From positions 48,847,515-48,911,514 of the forward strand of contig OU015528.1 of NCBI GenBank assembly GCA_907165065.1: a stretch of DNA of 64,000 nt, in the 5' to 3' direction. This document shows, piece by piece, positions 1 through 12,100 of this stretch. The notes under the pieces were generated by a model. That model saw only the letters and a program-made list of their open reading frames with translations, did not search any database and was not told the origin of the DNA. This DNA is from Caprimulgus europaeus (lineage: Eukaryota > Chordata > Aves > Caprimulgiformes > Caprimulgidae). The translations under genes and the position numbers were made by a program. How positions within the stretch are numbered: the first letter of the stretch is position 1; the number at the start of each line of letters is the position of its first letter.

Positions 1-312
1 AACAGATCTGGTAACTCAGTCTCAGTTGTTGAACTTTCCAGTTAAATGAATGCCATGCGAGGTAGTCGCATTAGGAGATGCCAATAAATTCAAATAAATT
101 TGGTTTTCAGGGTCCATTGACAAGGAGGAAAGGCAAAGTCAATTGAGATTGGTTTGATTTCTGTAGACAATTTCATACTGTTATGACTAAAGAATGTGAC
201 TGGGGTCAGAAAACTTCTTGCAGATTCAGGCTTCAAACTATGCCTAACATGAGGTAACTGAAAAGCTGTCACTTTTCAGGGGGCCTTGCTCCTCTGTGGT
301 GGTGTTTTGGGG

Positions 313-338
313 TTTTTTTTCCTTTTTTTTTTTTTTTT
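313..338. repeat. T-rich tract
   Basis: Two T runs (313-320 and 323-338) separated by CC. The tract could be a simple expansion or the A tail of a minus-strand retrocopy; nothing recognisable adjoins it. Confidence 0.7.
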
Positions 339-838
339 CCGGATGAGGTCTAATGAACTTGTGGTTGTAGGGTTCAAGTTGGTAGCACAATGGGGAAACA
401 AGCATGTTTCAAGGTGTAGCTTTCCCTCAGAACAGCAGGCTGAATTGACTTGCTCTGTGGCTGCAGAGCCACCAGATCTGAAGGAGAGAAGGTGAGAATT
501 TCAAACTGCAGTGAGGCAATAAAATATGGACCTACAGCCTCAGTCACAGCCCATGATCAGACTGAACAGATAAAATATAAAACTACTTCCTCAGATACAA
601 AAGTTGCCAAGAAACCTTTCCATAAAATCCTTAAGTTCTGCAGTTTTGCCTGCTGCTTTGTGCTGACATGAATGCTTGTGCTGGGAATTGAATTTACTGA
701 AGTCTTTACTTTACCTCTGTTTAAATTTTAAAAAGGAAAAAAAAAGTAAATAGTTTTATTTTAGTCTAGATTGGTTCTCTGAGCTATCTTTCCTTCCTTG
801 CCCAAGTCGTCACTTTGTTATGCCCCAGGTCCCAAAGT

Positions 839-1429
839 TCAAATCTTCAGTGTTTGAAAGAGTATTGTTTCTTGTGAGGTCTTATTTCCACTCTCCTCTT
901 GTCCAATGACTTTCTCATCCCGATCTACTCTAAATCCACATGCAACACGAGTTCCTTCATACTTTCGCAGCCCCTCAGTTTTCCTGCCATGAATTTCCAA
1001 GTCAAAGCTCACATCTGGCTGCAGATCGTCAGCGTTCCCTTTTCTAGTTTGCTGCAGCCTCCCTGCTTCCATCGGTTGTTGGCATCCGTTGCCACATGCC
1101 TTTGCTGCTGGCTGGATCCATTGCTCCATCTGCTTGCCCCTATGGGGCAGGCAGGAATGCTTTGCCTCCGACATGAAGGAAGTTTTAAAAAATGCATCTG
1201 ACAGCAACTGAAGGAAGTCAGTCATAAGGTGGTGAAAAACAGGCAATCCTGTTCTAAACACACTGTAGTTCATCATGCATTTCTTTGGCACCGGTGCAGG
1301 CTTAAACAGCTTGCTCCCTTTCACAGCTCCTGCTGTTTTGCTGGCATGGCTGTTTCTGTGGCCATGGTGAGCCACTCGAGGGAACAGATCCTCCTGGAAC
1401 GAAGTGGGTTTTTCTAGATTATTTTTCAT
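839..1429 (-). other. Unrecognised 196-codon open frame, possible chance ORF or old retrocopy
   Basis: This is the longest ATG-initiated open frame in the window: 196 codons, starting MKNNLEKPTSFQEDLF and ending FQTLKI. The frame stays open for 10 codons above the ATG (IFQRQHVLDQ) before a stop. I do not recognise the protein. It is basic and Lys/Gln-rich, with no signal peptide, membrane segment or obvious domain. A 16-base T run lies at 323-338, which on the minus strand is an A tract about 500 bases past the stop, so a processed retrocopy is conceivable. I see no polyadenylation signal just before that tract. Overlapping open frames of 100 and 62 codons in other frames suggest the locally higher GC simply lowers stop density. 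A real gene is unlikely. Confidence 0.15.
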
Positions 1430-3871
1430 CTGGTCCAGTACATGTTGTCTCTGAAAGATTTATGCTAGTTTCACAATGAGGAAGGTATGAGAGTGGGAAT
1501 GTGTAGCAGACTGCTTAAGTTGGCACTACTGCTAGATGTTTGAGTGTGCTCTTTGACATTACAGTTAAGTTGATCTTTCAGTGAGCTGCTGTTGCAAAGG
1601 CTGGTCAAACCTCTCTGCAGCTGTGCACTCCTGCTTCTTCCTTTGCATCAGAACTAGTGATTGTGCAGCCACAGGGCATGTCCAGCTAGCTGACTGATCT
1701 TGTAGAAAAAGTTTCTAATCTTTTGCAGAGTTAATCGTCTGCTGGTTCAGCTGACCTGAGTCACCCCGTGGGTGCACACTCATTAGATCAGACAAAAAGG
1801 AACCAGCAGGAACCGATAGTGCAGTAGCAGAAGGCTGGATTCTTCTTTTAATTATGATGTTGAGCTGTGTCATGACCAAGGCCTAAAATAAACATGTGTA
1901 CCCATTGACATGAGACCTGAACATTGCATCTTTTTAAATCTCTTTTGTTCTTTGAATTGTATAAATTGTTATTTCTTCAGAAGCTACCATCTTTATTCTC
2001 ATAAGCTAAATGATTAATTCAACACACTGAGAGGTATGATAGAATTATGTGTCTATAAGCAGCATCACCAGTTTGAGGCTCAACATCCTCTGAAATTAGA
2101 TGGATGTCTTCCTCATTCATGCTTAGAGCTTAAATAAGAACTTCAGAAATTGGTGGAGAGTTAATTCCTTTTGAGCAAGGCTTGTTTGTTATAAATACCA
2201 TTGTGATTCTCAAAACTAGCTTTGTTATTATCAGTTCTCTGTGTACCCAGAGTTCCACGAGCATGAAAGCCACAAAGTCCTTCCAAATACATATTGAATA
2301 ATGAAAAGTATTTCTTAAAAAACATCTGGAATGCTAAACTACATTTCTTAGCCTGTTATTTGTGGTTTTAAGAAATGGATGTTTGATGATAATTTTTCGA
2401 GACCTCTTAAAGACTTTCTCTCACTGATGCACTGAGTGAAACAAATGCTAGTGTCTTATGAAGGAAATACTTCAGGCTTGAGAAATATGGTTCTTGATAA
2501 GTGGTTGTTAAAATAATGTGTGAGGCTGTGTTTGTCTACAGCAGAAATTATGCAGTTGATTCTTTTATACTAGATGTGCTCTTTGTATCTTTTTCCCCTC
2601 AAGTCCTAACATCTCTATACAGCTGTTCATGCCTTCTCTCTCATAAGATTTCTTGCCATTTTCTTGCTGGCCCAAGCATGTTTTTTGACTCTCGTACTGA
2701 TAGATTTGCTGGAGGTGGTAGTGGAGAGACTTCTGGTGATGATTCAAAGATGTCATCTTTTACCGTAATGTTACTGGCACAGCATACATAGAGATTCAGA
2801 TTCTTTAGCTCAGATAGAAAGTTGTGCTCATCCATATTTTACCAGCATCTTTGTTCACTTGTGTTGCAATCTTTGCATTTGCAATAGGAGCTTTGTAGAG
2901 TAGTGGCTTGGATCATGGTAAGATGGACACCTTGCACCTTCAAATCACTCATTCTAATCCAGAACAAATTTGGTTACTTTTTGACTGCTTTTGCCTTTTT
3001 TTCCCCCCTCCAATTACTGTGAAAGTGAAGTAAGTTGATGACTGGTTCATTTTGCAGAAGACAAATGCATGCAAAATACATATGTTAAAATAAAATTCCA
3101 TAGTCTAAGAAGGTCTCTCTTTAGTGGTCTACATAGTTTGGTTTGTTAACTCAAGGTGTTCCTCAAGAACAAGCTATCACATTGTCAGAGTATAGTCTTC
3201 GAGATACTTGCTTTGTTGCTTACTTTATTGTACATATGTTATGGATAGTTCCATCAATTAAACTCTCAATTAACTGGAGAAGTAATTCTACCAGCAGTTG
3301 TGTGCCTGGGTTAAGCTGGTTGACAGGAAACAAAATAGTTGTTTTTAATAGAAGCTTGGAGATCTTCCTGTTGGTGACTTTTCTTTGATATCTAAAGATA
3401 AAAGGAGTATCTCTCACTCTGATCATTAAAGTTTCTCAAGCTATTGTGATACTTTGGTTTCCATCTGCTGCAAACTTCACTTCTCCTGCGTTATTCTTTT
3501 GATTTTTGATGATCTGGGGGGTATGGTTCCATGTGGACATGTCATGACATTCTTTTCCTCTCTTCTCACTCATTTCAAAGATTCATCCACCTAAAGTCAC
3601 TTGGCGCCTAGTTTGCTTCTTCTCTTGGCTGGATGATCTTGGCTGGCATAGTCATTTAACAGAAGGCTGCTTCTAAGTTTAAAATAAAAAAACCTGTCTT
3701 CTCAAAATAGCCCAGCTGCACACACATGCTGTTGCTGTTAGGTGCTGGAGGTTGCTTAGCAATTCTTGAATTGGTAGGAAATTGCTATTACCCTGGCAAC
3801 TCAGCCCCAAATGCAAACAAGGGAAAGCTGTTTATAGAGGTGTCCTTGCTTGATTTGGGAATTGAGCTCTT

Positions 3872-3893
3872 CCCCCCCAACCCCCGCCCCCCC
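3872..3893 (-). other. C-rich tract, G-quadruplex motif on the minus strand
   Basis: Runs of 7, 5 and 7 C (3872-3878, 3881-3885, 3887-3893) are separated by AA and G. On the minus strand the 7-base runs can each be split into tracts of three, so four G-tracts with short loops can form. Folding is inferred. Confidence 0.45.
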
Positions 3894-5982
3894 TTACATC
3901 TCTAATTTTTACTTACATATTTTTAAATTCCTTTTGTTTCATATGTTTAACTCTGGTTATTGAGGTTTCATGTTAGGGAAGGTGGTACTGTTCTTTGGTT
4001 CATTTAAATAGTGACTGTCAAGATCTTGATTATGCCATCAGTGTGTGAATATTGACAAAATTGAGAGAAGTCTAATGCGTGAAGACCTAGTGCATGTGCC
4101 CATGTCCAGCACGAATGCTGGATAGATTAAACTGTGTAGCAACACCTTAAGGTGGCACTACTACTGAAAGTAGCCATTCGGATATCTTTTTTCTTTCCTT
4201 GTGCCTCCTTCTCCCTCATGCTTGCCTAAGTTTTTGTGTGGCTGAGTTGCAAGCCAGATCAGGGACTGATTCAAACTAGTTTGTGTGTGAGTGGCCAGGT
4301 CAATTCCTTGATCTGGTTCAGCCTGTGCTTGTCCACAGGAGGTGAGGAGTAAGTAGGCTGGACTGTTCCTTTTATTGACAATGCCAGTTTAGTGTCTAAC
4401 CAGAGGATGTGGTCTTATGATACAGCTAAGTTGATCTAAGCTAGATCTTGCCAAAAGGGGTGTTCTTGGATGCATGCCTTTGCTGCTTCCTTGTGCCAAC
4501 ATTGGTGCTTGTCTGGCCTTATGATGGGATGATTAATGGAGCTAAAATGGCAGGAAACTAATCCTAATCCTTTCTCCTCCTCCCACTTTTCTTTTCACTT
4601 AGCTCCCTGAGCTGTCTTACTGTGGGTCAGACTGGTTTCAGTACTGCATATGTGTGTCTATCTTGTTTCCTTTTCACCTCTTGGGCTTTGAGCTATCCTT
4701 CAGTGATTGTGGATGAGCAGCTTTATGAGAAGTTTCTAGAAGTAATTTTGTCATGTGGTAAATGCAAAGTTGAATAATTTTTTCACCAAGGAGTAAGATA
4801 ATCAGATTTATTGTGTGTTTACTGTGATATGATGTTGTGATGGCAAGGGGGTGCACCTAAAAAGTTACCATGTAGAAGCTGCAGAGCGATTTAGGCTTTA
4901 TAGTTTGCAGGTTTGATAAAGATAATATCCAAAAATTCTTATGGGCTATGATTCTTGATCTTATACCTTGTGGGAAACTGACTCTGCCTTGTTTGTCTAT
5001 ATGAAATTGAAGTTTCTTAAATGTCTCCAGAAGCCAGAAAGGGATAAAGATTATTTAGGTAGTTAAGAGTAGTGTCTAATGTTTCTTTTGAGCAGCTCCA
5101 TCTTCTCTTTAATATTGTGGTCCATGCTTGTATTGTTGTGGCAGTGGTTTTGTGCTTTATAGCAACATAATTTGAGCACTTCTGGCTCCTGAGAGCTCCC
5201 TATTGCCCCTACATTATGCCAGCAGAGCTGTGTGAGTAGTTGGCAGTAACTAGATTGGGGAACTGATTTTGCTGAATACCCAGGAAAAATGGCTGCTTTT
5301 CAGCTAAATTGATTCCCTGGTTGAAGAAGGGGCAGCGTAGGGACAGGAAGGAGCAGCTGGACAGTGGAGGATTTGAGAGTTGCTTAAGCTGGTTTTGCTG
5401 TTGTAGAACATCTGCAGAATCACAGACACACTTGTCCCAGAAGCAGTGGGCCCCAAAGTAGAAAAATGCTGTGCCTTCTGTCTGGTTAGGCAACAGATAC
5501 AAACCCTTGAGGGCACTCACCCTGAAACCCTTATTGAGGATAAGAAATACTTGCTCTTTAGGACTGTCCATCAGCTTCTGGATGACTCACTTAAAGATCA
5601 TGGTATGGCACATTTCTTTATGGGAAAGTTTCTAGTCTGTTCAGAAATGACAGGAAAACAAACATTTTAAAATTTTAATTAGGTTCTAAATATTAATGTG
5701 TCTAACTAACTGATTGATCATTCTACAATGACAGTTATAGAGTGGTATAACTGTCTGGGAAGTCTAAAAACAGCCTTCTTGTTGGTTGCAGAAAAGGATT
5801 CCATGCCTTTCACAGGACTTCCAAATAATGCAGCATGGATGATTTTAAATCCTCAAAGCATCTTCCAAATCCCTCTATGTCCTCATCAGACTTTTAATTG
5901 AAAACATTAAAATCAAACTCACCCAATTATAGCTTTTACTGTAGTCTTGTGAACTAGATGGTTTTTGGTGATTTGTGGGTTG

Positions 5983-6009
5983 TTTTTTTTTTTTTTTTTT
6001 TTTTTTTTT
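5983..6009. repeat. Poly-T tract (27 bases)
   Basis: An uninterrupted run of 27 T, the longest homopolymer noticed in the window. CR1 elements do not end in poly-A, so it is not a CR1 tail. No minus-strand retrocopy or polyadenylation signal is recognisable on its downstream side. Confidence 0.85.
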
Positions 6010-6128
6010 AACTGGGGATATGTTGCTTGCTAAGACTTGGCATTGCTCTGAAAAAAAAATTCTTTCCCTTAAGTAGTGGCTAGATGTTTGGATGTACTAA
6101 TGGTGTAAGCAGGTTCTCTCACCTGTGC

Positions 6129-6160
6129 TGTGCTGGCACAAGCATTGATGTGCTGGCACA
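6129..6160. repeat. Pair of 12-bp palindromic direct repeats
   Basis: The 12-mer TGTGCTGGCACA occurs at 6129-6140 and again at 6149-6160. Each copy is itself palindromic (TGTGC/GCACA around TG). Spacing is 20 bases start to start, about two helical turns, which would suit a dimeric DNA-binding factor. No factor is assigned. Confidence 0.4.
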
Positions 6161-6920
6161 GCAAACTGCACCGGGGTCCTGATTTAGCTGGAGTGTGAAC
6201 CAGAAGACTAGCTTTTAGGATTTAGGCTAGGATTAAGAAGATCCCTTCCATCTGTTTTGTCTTCTGCATGAGTTAGGAAACCCTCAAGTCCAGGTACAAC
6301 TCTAGACAATCCAGCCACTGTGCTGAAGTTCTGCTGGACAATTTACTGCTGAAACTCTGGTTTACAATCCCAGTGCCAACAAACACCACTTGTTAACAGT
6401 GTTGCTCAGAGTTACGTAGCAAACTGGTGTGTGAGACTGCTTTGGGTAGAGCTTGGTACTGTGCTTCTGCATAAAGGATATAGTTTCAGTGGACTGGCTA
6501 ATGTGAATATACCTAGATTATGGATTCTTTTTTACAACACTGTTGTTAAAATGGTGTTTGAAATGTGATTTTCCTAGTTTAGGCAGGTTACAAATTCCTT
6601 TTAAAATAAAATGCACTATGTCAGAAGTTCCTAAGTACATTTACTGTTTGCCTAGTTGAAACAGATCCTACATATTTGAGACATTTCAAGCTTTTTTTCC
6701 CCCTTTTGGGAAGAGGAAGGAACTCTTTTTCTTTTCTAGGGTAGATTGAGGAGGGAAGATTGAGTCTCCTGCCATTCCAAATCCTTGCTGAGTGAGTGTT
6801 AGATATGTCTCTCACGTATTTGTGGATTCAGGCCTGGCTGCACTTGTCCTCCCATATAATCTAACCTAGCCATCATGTGGCACTAGGCAAAGTGTAATGT
6901 CTCTAGTATATCTCCTTCAA

Positions 6921-7073
6921 GAGCTTGTGGAGTCTCCATCTCTGGAGATATTCAAAACCTGCCTGGACGCTTTCCTGTGTAACCTGGTGTAGGTGAACCT
7001 GCTTTGGCAGGGGGGTTGGACTAGATGATCTCCTGAGGTCACTTCCAAACCCTACCATTCTGTGATTCCATAG
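6921..7073 (+). mobile_element. CR1 LINE fragment (3' end)
   Basis: Chicken-repeat-1 family non-LTR retrotransposon, 3' untranslated end in + orientation. Recognised from the end of the ORF2 frame and 3' UTR: GTGGAGTCTCCATCTCTGG, then GATATTCAAAACCTGCCTGG, then GGGGTTGGACTAGATGATC. The element closes with the diagnostic imperfect octamer repeat ATTCTGTG/ATTCCATAG at 7057-7073. CR1 copies are typically 5'-truncated and end in such octamers rather than poly-A, which fits. Several substitutions against the remembered consensus suggest an old copy. The 5' boundary is approximate. Confidence 0.93.
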
Positions 7074-8536
7074 ACCAAATTGGCTTTGGGTCCTCTAAGA
7101 TGGTGACAGCAATCCTTACAAGCCAGCCTCCTAACTGAGCAATTACTCTCCTTTTAGCCCCTTTCCACAGGTCTCCAATCTATACAGGGCCAAGGTCTGA
7201 GGGCAGTTATATCGGTCCTGATTTATTCTTTCCAGCCTTTGCAAAGATTATTTTTGCTTACCAAACTCTGTTATTCTAAGTTGATGGCTTAAAGATGTGT
7301 GTTTCCAGGCTTTCTGTATCCGTTGTAAAGAGAAGAAGGGCACAATCCCAATTTTTTCTGTTTGCAGTTTACCGTTACAGTTTGCTCTCAAATGAATGTG
7401 AGCGATGTTTGCTTTGGACGGGAAATCTATCAAGGAGTGGGCAGACACTTTCTAGCCAAATTGTAACTGAAGTAAAAGCAAATACTTCATATGGTAGTAA
7501 GATTTGGCTCAGTCTCATCTATTTTGTTGTAACAAGCACCAGCTTCAGTTGGTGGTTTTTGTTTTATTTTTTTCCCCCACCCTTCTTTTTCTTGCTTCTC
7601 TTCAGATCATGACATAGGGTCCTGAGAATGAATATATTACAACGCGGATGAAATAGCCTATCTTCATTACTAATAACTCTTATCGATGCCTTGAATATTT
7701 GAAACAGATATACTAATCACTTTGTTCTGGGTGTTACAGAGTAAACATTATTAATCAACTGAAGTATGAAACTGAAATAGAAGTGGGGAAAAAGACTTTG
7801 AGCTACTTTATCAGCTATTAATGTGTTGAATGTTGTCACACTCATTCAGGTTAATGATGAGTGTTAAGTGCGAAATACTTAATAAAAAATATATTGTTAA
7901 AAACATTGCTCCAAGTTTACACTTTCTACTTGGTTTCTGGAGAATTATCCTGATGGTTTTTATTTTTCTTCTTTGCAGCTTGCTTTACCTGCATGCTTTT
8001 GAAGCTGAAGGTTAGCCTCTGGAAATGGCTTTTGCTTGATAAATGACCACAGTGTAGCAGAGTTATGTAGTGGTAGTCTTGTGAGTTTAGACTGGTTGAC
8101 ACAGCAGCATACTAGGAAGCAAAAGATTTCCATCATCATTAATCAAAACAAATATGATTGCCCTTGTATAATGTCTGTTACTGTTAAATGTTGACACAGT
8201 AACCATTTCACTGGAGACTTCCAGCTGGTTTGTTTCTGTTTAAATTACTGAACATAAAAGAATTTTAACATAGTGGTGGCTTTTAAATACTTATTTAAAG
8301 AATTACAGAAATATCATGAAACGTTTAGAAATGGCTTGTTTCGTTACAGCCCTTCATATATTGCACATTTTGGTTACTGTAGCTGAGGTTTTAGACAGGA
8401 AAGCTTTTTTGTTTATTCATGTGGAAAATTTTCCTTGCATTCATTTTCACTCATAGTGAATGGGGAGGAGAGAATGGAGCAAGAGAATTATTTTTTGACA
8501 TGCAAATGATTTTATTTGAAAATCCTCATTTGTTGT

Positions 8537-8584
8537 ACTCAGCTATCCTTCAAGGTTTATTATGAAGGATAACTTTAGCTGAGT
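8537..8584. repeat. Bulged inverted repeat 330 bases upstream of the MRTFA exon
   Basis: The left arm at 8537-8552 (ACTCAGCTATCCTTCA) is matched by a right arm at 8563-8584 that reads TGAAGGAT and AGCTGAGT with six extra bases (AACTTT) between them. This gives 16 paired bases around a 10-base loop with one bulge. It could be the core of a short foldback element or a structured RNA segment. No family is recognised. Confidence 0.6.
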
Positions 8585-8603
8585 GGACTTCAAATGGACA
8601 GTT

Positions 8604-8638
8604 GTCCTTTTAAAACACCATTGTTGGTTTAAAAGGAC
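8604..8638. repeat. Second inverted repeat, 11-bp arms
   Basis: GTCCTTTTAAA at 8604-8614 is the exact reverse complement of TTTAAAAGGAC at 8628-8638, with a 13-base loop. A small palindrome GGACAGTTGTCC (8596-8607) overlaps its left arm. It sits 20 bases after the previous inverted repeat, so the two may belong to one element. Confidence 0.6.
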
Positions 8639-8914
8639 AGTAATCAAGATTTCAGTGATGTTCTAGGTAGGCTGATTTCCCTGGAACAACTCAATCTGTG
8701 TCTTCTCAAGACTGGATTCTCATCAGTAGGTTCTGTGGTGATGCTGTTGGAGGTTTATGCAGGTTGGATTTGAATTGACGATGATGACGTAAACACTGTG
8801 ATAAAGAACACATTTCTCATAGAATGTGGAGATGCCGTGATGAACTGGGCTTATGAGCTAAGACTCTCATGTGAGATTTACGGGTTTGTTGGGTTTTTTT
8901 GGTGTGTCTTGCAG

Positions 8915-9176
8915 GTTGCCATCACGAAAGCCAAAGTGGATTTCTCCGGTGTGGTGTGCCTGCCCCCTTCCGTCATTGCTGGAAATGGGCTGGACGGAGG
9001 AGGGGCTGGCGAAAATGATGATGAGCCGGTGCTGGTGTCGCTTTCGGCGGCCCCCAGCCCTCAGAGCGAAGCTGTTGCCAATGAGCTGCAGGAGCTCTCC
9101 TTGCAGCCCGAGCTGACCCTCAACCTCCATCATGGCCGAAACCCCAACCTTCCTCCACTCAGTGAAAGGAAGAATG
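8915..9176 (+). CDS. MRTFA: MRTFA 5' coding exon of the long isoform
   Basis: Encodes the N-terminus of full-length MRTF-A, the actin-regulated coactivator of SRF that moves between cytoplasm and nucleus. The frame reads VAITKAKVDFSGVV, then LPPSVIAGNGLDGGGAGEND, then a Ser/Glu-rich part (SPQSEAVANELQELSLQPE) and a Pro-rich end with NLPPLSERKN. This agrees closely with the mammalian long-form N-terminus as I remember it. The acceptor is a T/G-rich tract ending TTGCAG (8909-8914); the donor is G|GTAAGT at 9177. The last base is position 1 of a codon, completed as Val by 57641. No ATG exists in the frame inside this exon. The CTG at 8960-8962 (Leu) is exactly 92 codons above the first ATG (57700), matching the reported non-AUG start of full-length MAL/MRTF-A. 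The frame is open above that CTG to the acceptor, so an upstream start cannot be excluded. The exon boundaries are inferred from splice signals. Confidence 0.95.
8960..8962 (+). promoter_or_regulatory. MRTFA: Putative non-AUG (CUG) translation start of long MRTF-A
   Basis: Leu codon CTG beginning LPPSVIAGNG. Counting through the splice to 57641, it lies exactly 92 residues before the first in-frame Met, the position reported for mammalian full-length MAL. The flanking context is weak by Kozak rules (T at -3, C at +4), so initiation would be inefficient or would rely on other RNA features. Confidence 0.6.
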
Positions 9177-12100
9177 GTAAGTGATACAGCACACTCATGT
9201 CTCATGTAGTATGTCCTCCCCAAGGAAGTACTATGATGTTGTCATGGTATGTGTTCTGGTGACAGCGCTGCTTCTTATTGCTTCTTACAATGTTTCATTT
9301 GTATGAAGAACTAATAATTTGACATTAACAAAACTGATTTACATTGTTTGATGGGAAGGATTAATGTTACTAGCTGTGGAAGTTCCAGAGAGCTCCAGTG
9401 GTAAATGCTTTAGATTATTGTTTTAGGTGAATATAGAAACAACTTCCATGTGGTTTGCGGTGACTAAAAGTTGTGCAAAGCTGAGACAGACAGTCAGTCA
9501 AAGGAAGTGTTAGCTCATCTTCAGACTATAGCCATCTGTAGATTTTTCTTTGCCACCTTGGTCTGCACTTATGGAGAGTGAGTAACTTTCTCACTGCAAA
9601 CGTCTGAAAAGTTCTGTCAGACTTGTTAAAAGGAAGAACACGACCTAGAGTTAAAAATGAAATATCCCAGGAGACCTTCTAATCCTAGAGTGAGAATGAC
9701 CTGCCTATGTTTCTCGAGTTGTGGGTAGCTTATGGACAACTATGGTATGAATCCCTCTAATGGTTTGGTGATTGACAGTAGAGTGGCAAAATATGGGGTC
9801 ACTTGGTGACTGGAATTCCTAGTTTTGGAAGAATGTGAACTGTCTGAAGCTCAGGATCACCAGGCTGCCATGAAAGCCTTTGCACATTCAGCCCCATCCT
9901 GTGACAGACTCTTTTGATAACTGGTACCTTCTGTTTGTGAATTCCTCTTGGTGATTTCCCTTCACTCCACCCTCTGGGGGATACGTTGGTGGCTCTTGGC
10001 AATGTGAAAATCTTGCTAGAGTTTGAATTCTTGCTGTCAGCTTTACCTACAAGATACTATGGGTTTGAGCATGGTTGAGTTCTGAGTGTTGGGCATTGTA
10101 TATGGCATTATGTGCATTACGTAGAGTTGCATGGCACAGCATATTGGAAATGCTGGGGAGCTTTGGAGTGACTTTATAGCCAGAACATAATGCTTATGGT
10201 AAAGTGATTTAGAATATATGGACTGTAGGACAGTAATTTGGATTGGAGGGATACCTCACTTGATGTGCCTGGTTCTTTACCTCCAGAAATTTGAGCATGG
10301 CCTTCTCTGACCAGTGTTATCACTGATTTGCTAGGTGGAAGAATTAATGAACTTCAACCGAAATAATTGTTTTTTTAAGAGGATAAAAAGCATTTCCTCA
10401 TTCATATACATTATATCATCATGTGATTACAGTGATATTTACAGGCCTTAAAAATGGAGAAGCTAGGAACTGCAAAAACAGAACAAAAAGCTTCTAATCC
10501 TTAATGTTTGCAGTCCTCTAAGTGTAGGATAAAGGAAAATGGAGATAAAGGTGGTGGTGATAAAAAAAAAAAAGATAAGAAATTGGAATATTAGTCAGCA
10601 TGGTAACCTATCATCTCAACACATCTCAACTAGTGGAAGACTTGGGCAGTTTATAGTTATGAAGGCAAGGAGAGATTTCAAATGAAATGTAACTGAGGTA
10701 GGTTTGAAACTGGCAGAGGGCTTGGAGGTGGTGTGGGAAAAGCATATGAGCCTTTGTTTCCAAAACCTGACAGGTGGCTGCCTGAAGGTGACATTGTGAA
10801 TATACTGGAGGCAGGGTTTTTCTCTTGTTGGTGAATGAGACATGATTAAGGGTCCTGAATTGGGAAGAAGCAGTTTATTCTTGATGCCACAGGGAAAGGG
10901 ATACTAGTGTTGGGAACTGATAAGAGTACATTTCTAGGAAAATGAAACTTGTAGCAGCTCTTTGAATGAATAGAAGCAGGACACAACAGCATTTGTTACA
11001 GTGAGAGGAAAGGATATTCTGTTGCAGAAATGAAAGAGACTTTATATGATTCAGTTGTTTGGATAGGTTTAAAAATTGGTATCTTGGGAATATTTTCCAG
11101 AAATAGATAGTTATCAGAATAATGTTATTTTTATGGAGTGAACCGTGAAGCTGTATTATTGTGGGCTGCAAATCTGCTTGACTGGAACAAGTAAAGTAGA
11201 GTTGAGTTTAAAAAGTATTTGAAAAGGAACACGTCTGCCTGTAACTTTTGCCAAAGAAAATTAGGATATTCCCGGAAATGACTCATTAGGTGGGTCTCTT
11301 CAGAGCTGATTCTTTATCAGGGCTCACCACAATAGTGAGAATTTTACTGCTGGAGGCGCAGCTTTTCAGGCAAGGCGTAAAGTCCAAAGTCCCTGATATA
11401 GACTACCTGTATATTCCTTATCTTCAGAGGTATAAAATGCTCTTTTCTTCTAAGCTGCAGTGTGTTGTTATGTATTGTTTGTATGTACATTCATTAAAGT
11501 ATTGTGGGACTGAAAAGTGCTGTTGAAACATGATTATCTGCAAACTGTCACAGTGGACAAAGAGACTTGGCTTAGTGAGCTGTTGAGAAACATAGCTGAT
11601 GGATTTTGATTAATAACCTTGTTCCCTCAAATGGGAACTTTTCAGTTATCTTGGGGTAGAGGTTGCACAGCTGTTGAAAGCTGTTGAGCTTGTTAAAGCT
11701 CCTTTTTTAAATATGGTGTATTTTTGTTGTTGTGCCTTTGGCTTCAAACATGTTAAAAAACCTTTAGAGATGATCTGCCAGTTGAGATGGCAATCTGCTT
11801 AAACATTTGAGCAATCCAAAGTGGTTGTAGAAGCCTATCTTGTGTGGTGAAACTGCTTCTGTGACAACTTGCTAAATTCAAGGTATGAGGAAGATTCAAG
11901 CTGAGTGGTAGTGGGAGGGGAGAAGATGGTAAATAAGAGACTTGCTGGAAGCTGCCTATGTGTGTCAAAGGGTCTCCTGTTTGCAGTTCTAGACAGGCAT
12001 TGCTGACTCACAGCTGAACTAACTACTTATGCTGAATGCTTCTAATAGGTTAACCCTTTGTGTAACTTGCTTATGGAAGACTTTACTTATCTGTAGAAGT

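Larger units (their letters stand above)
1..8914 (+). other. MRTFA: Upstream MRTFA intron or 5' flank, no exon recognised
   Basis: AT-rich sequence ahead of the first recognised MRTFA exon. That exon starts at a good splice acceptor, so at least one further 5' exon should exist upstream. I see no CpG island or coding block here that could be it, so the main promoter is probably outside the window. The stretch holds a CR1 tail, poly-T tracts, a C-rich tract, inverted repeats close to the exon, and one long open frame on the minus strand; each is listed separately. Most of the remaining open frames are short and overlap on both strands, as expected by chance. Confidence 0.55.

Noticed and set aside
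1501-4164. Short similarity between 1501-1530 (GTGTAGCAGACTGCTTAAGT...) and 4134-4164, suggesting a second repeat family
   Set aside because: Only about 30 bases match, and the flanks do not continue in the same order.
5983-6009. Poly-T run as the A tail of a minus-strand processed pseudogene
   Set aside because: No polyadenylation signal, target duplication or recognisable gene sequence next to it.
8798-8914. Extension of the MRTFA reading frame upstream to the ATG at 8798
   Set aside because: A splice acceptor (TTGCAG at 8909-8914) interrupts it, and the upstream residues do not resemble MRTFA; the frame is open there by chance.
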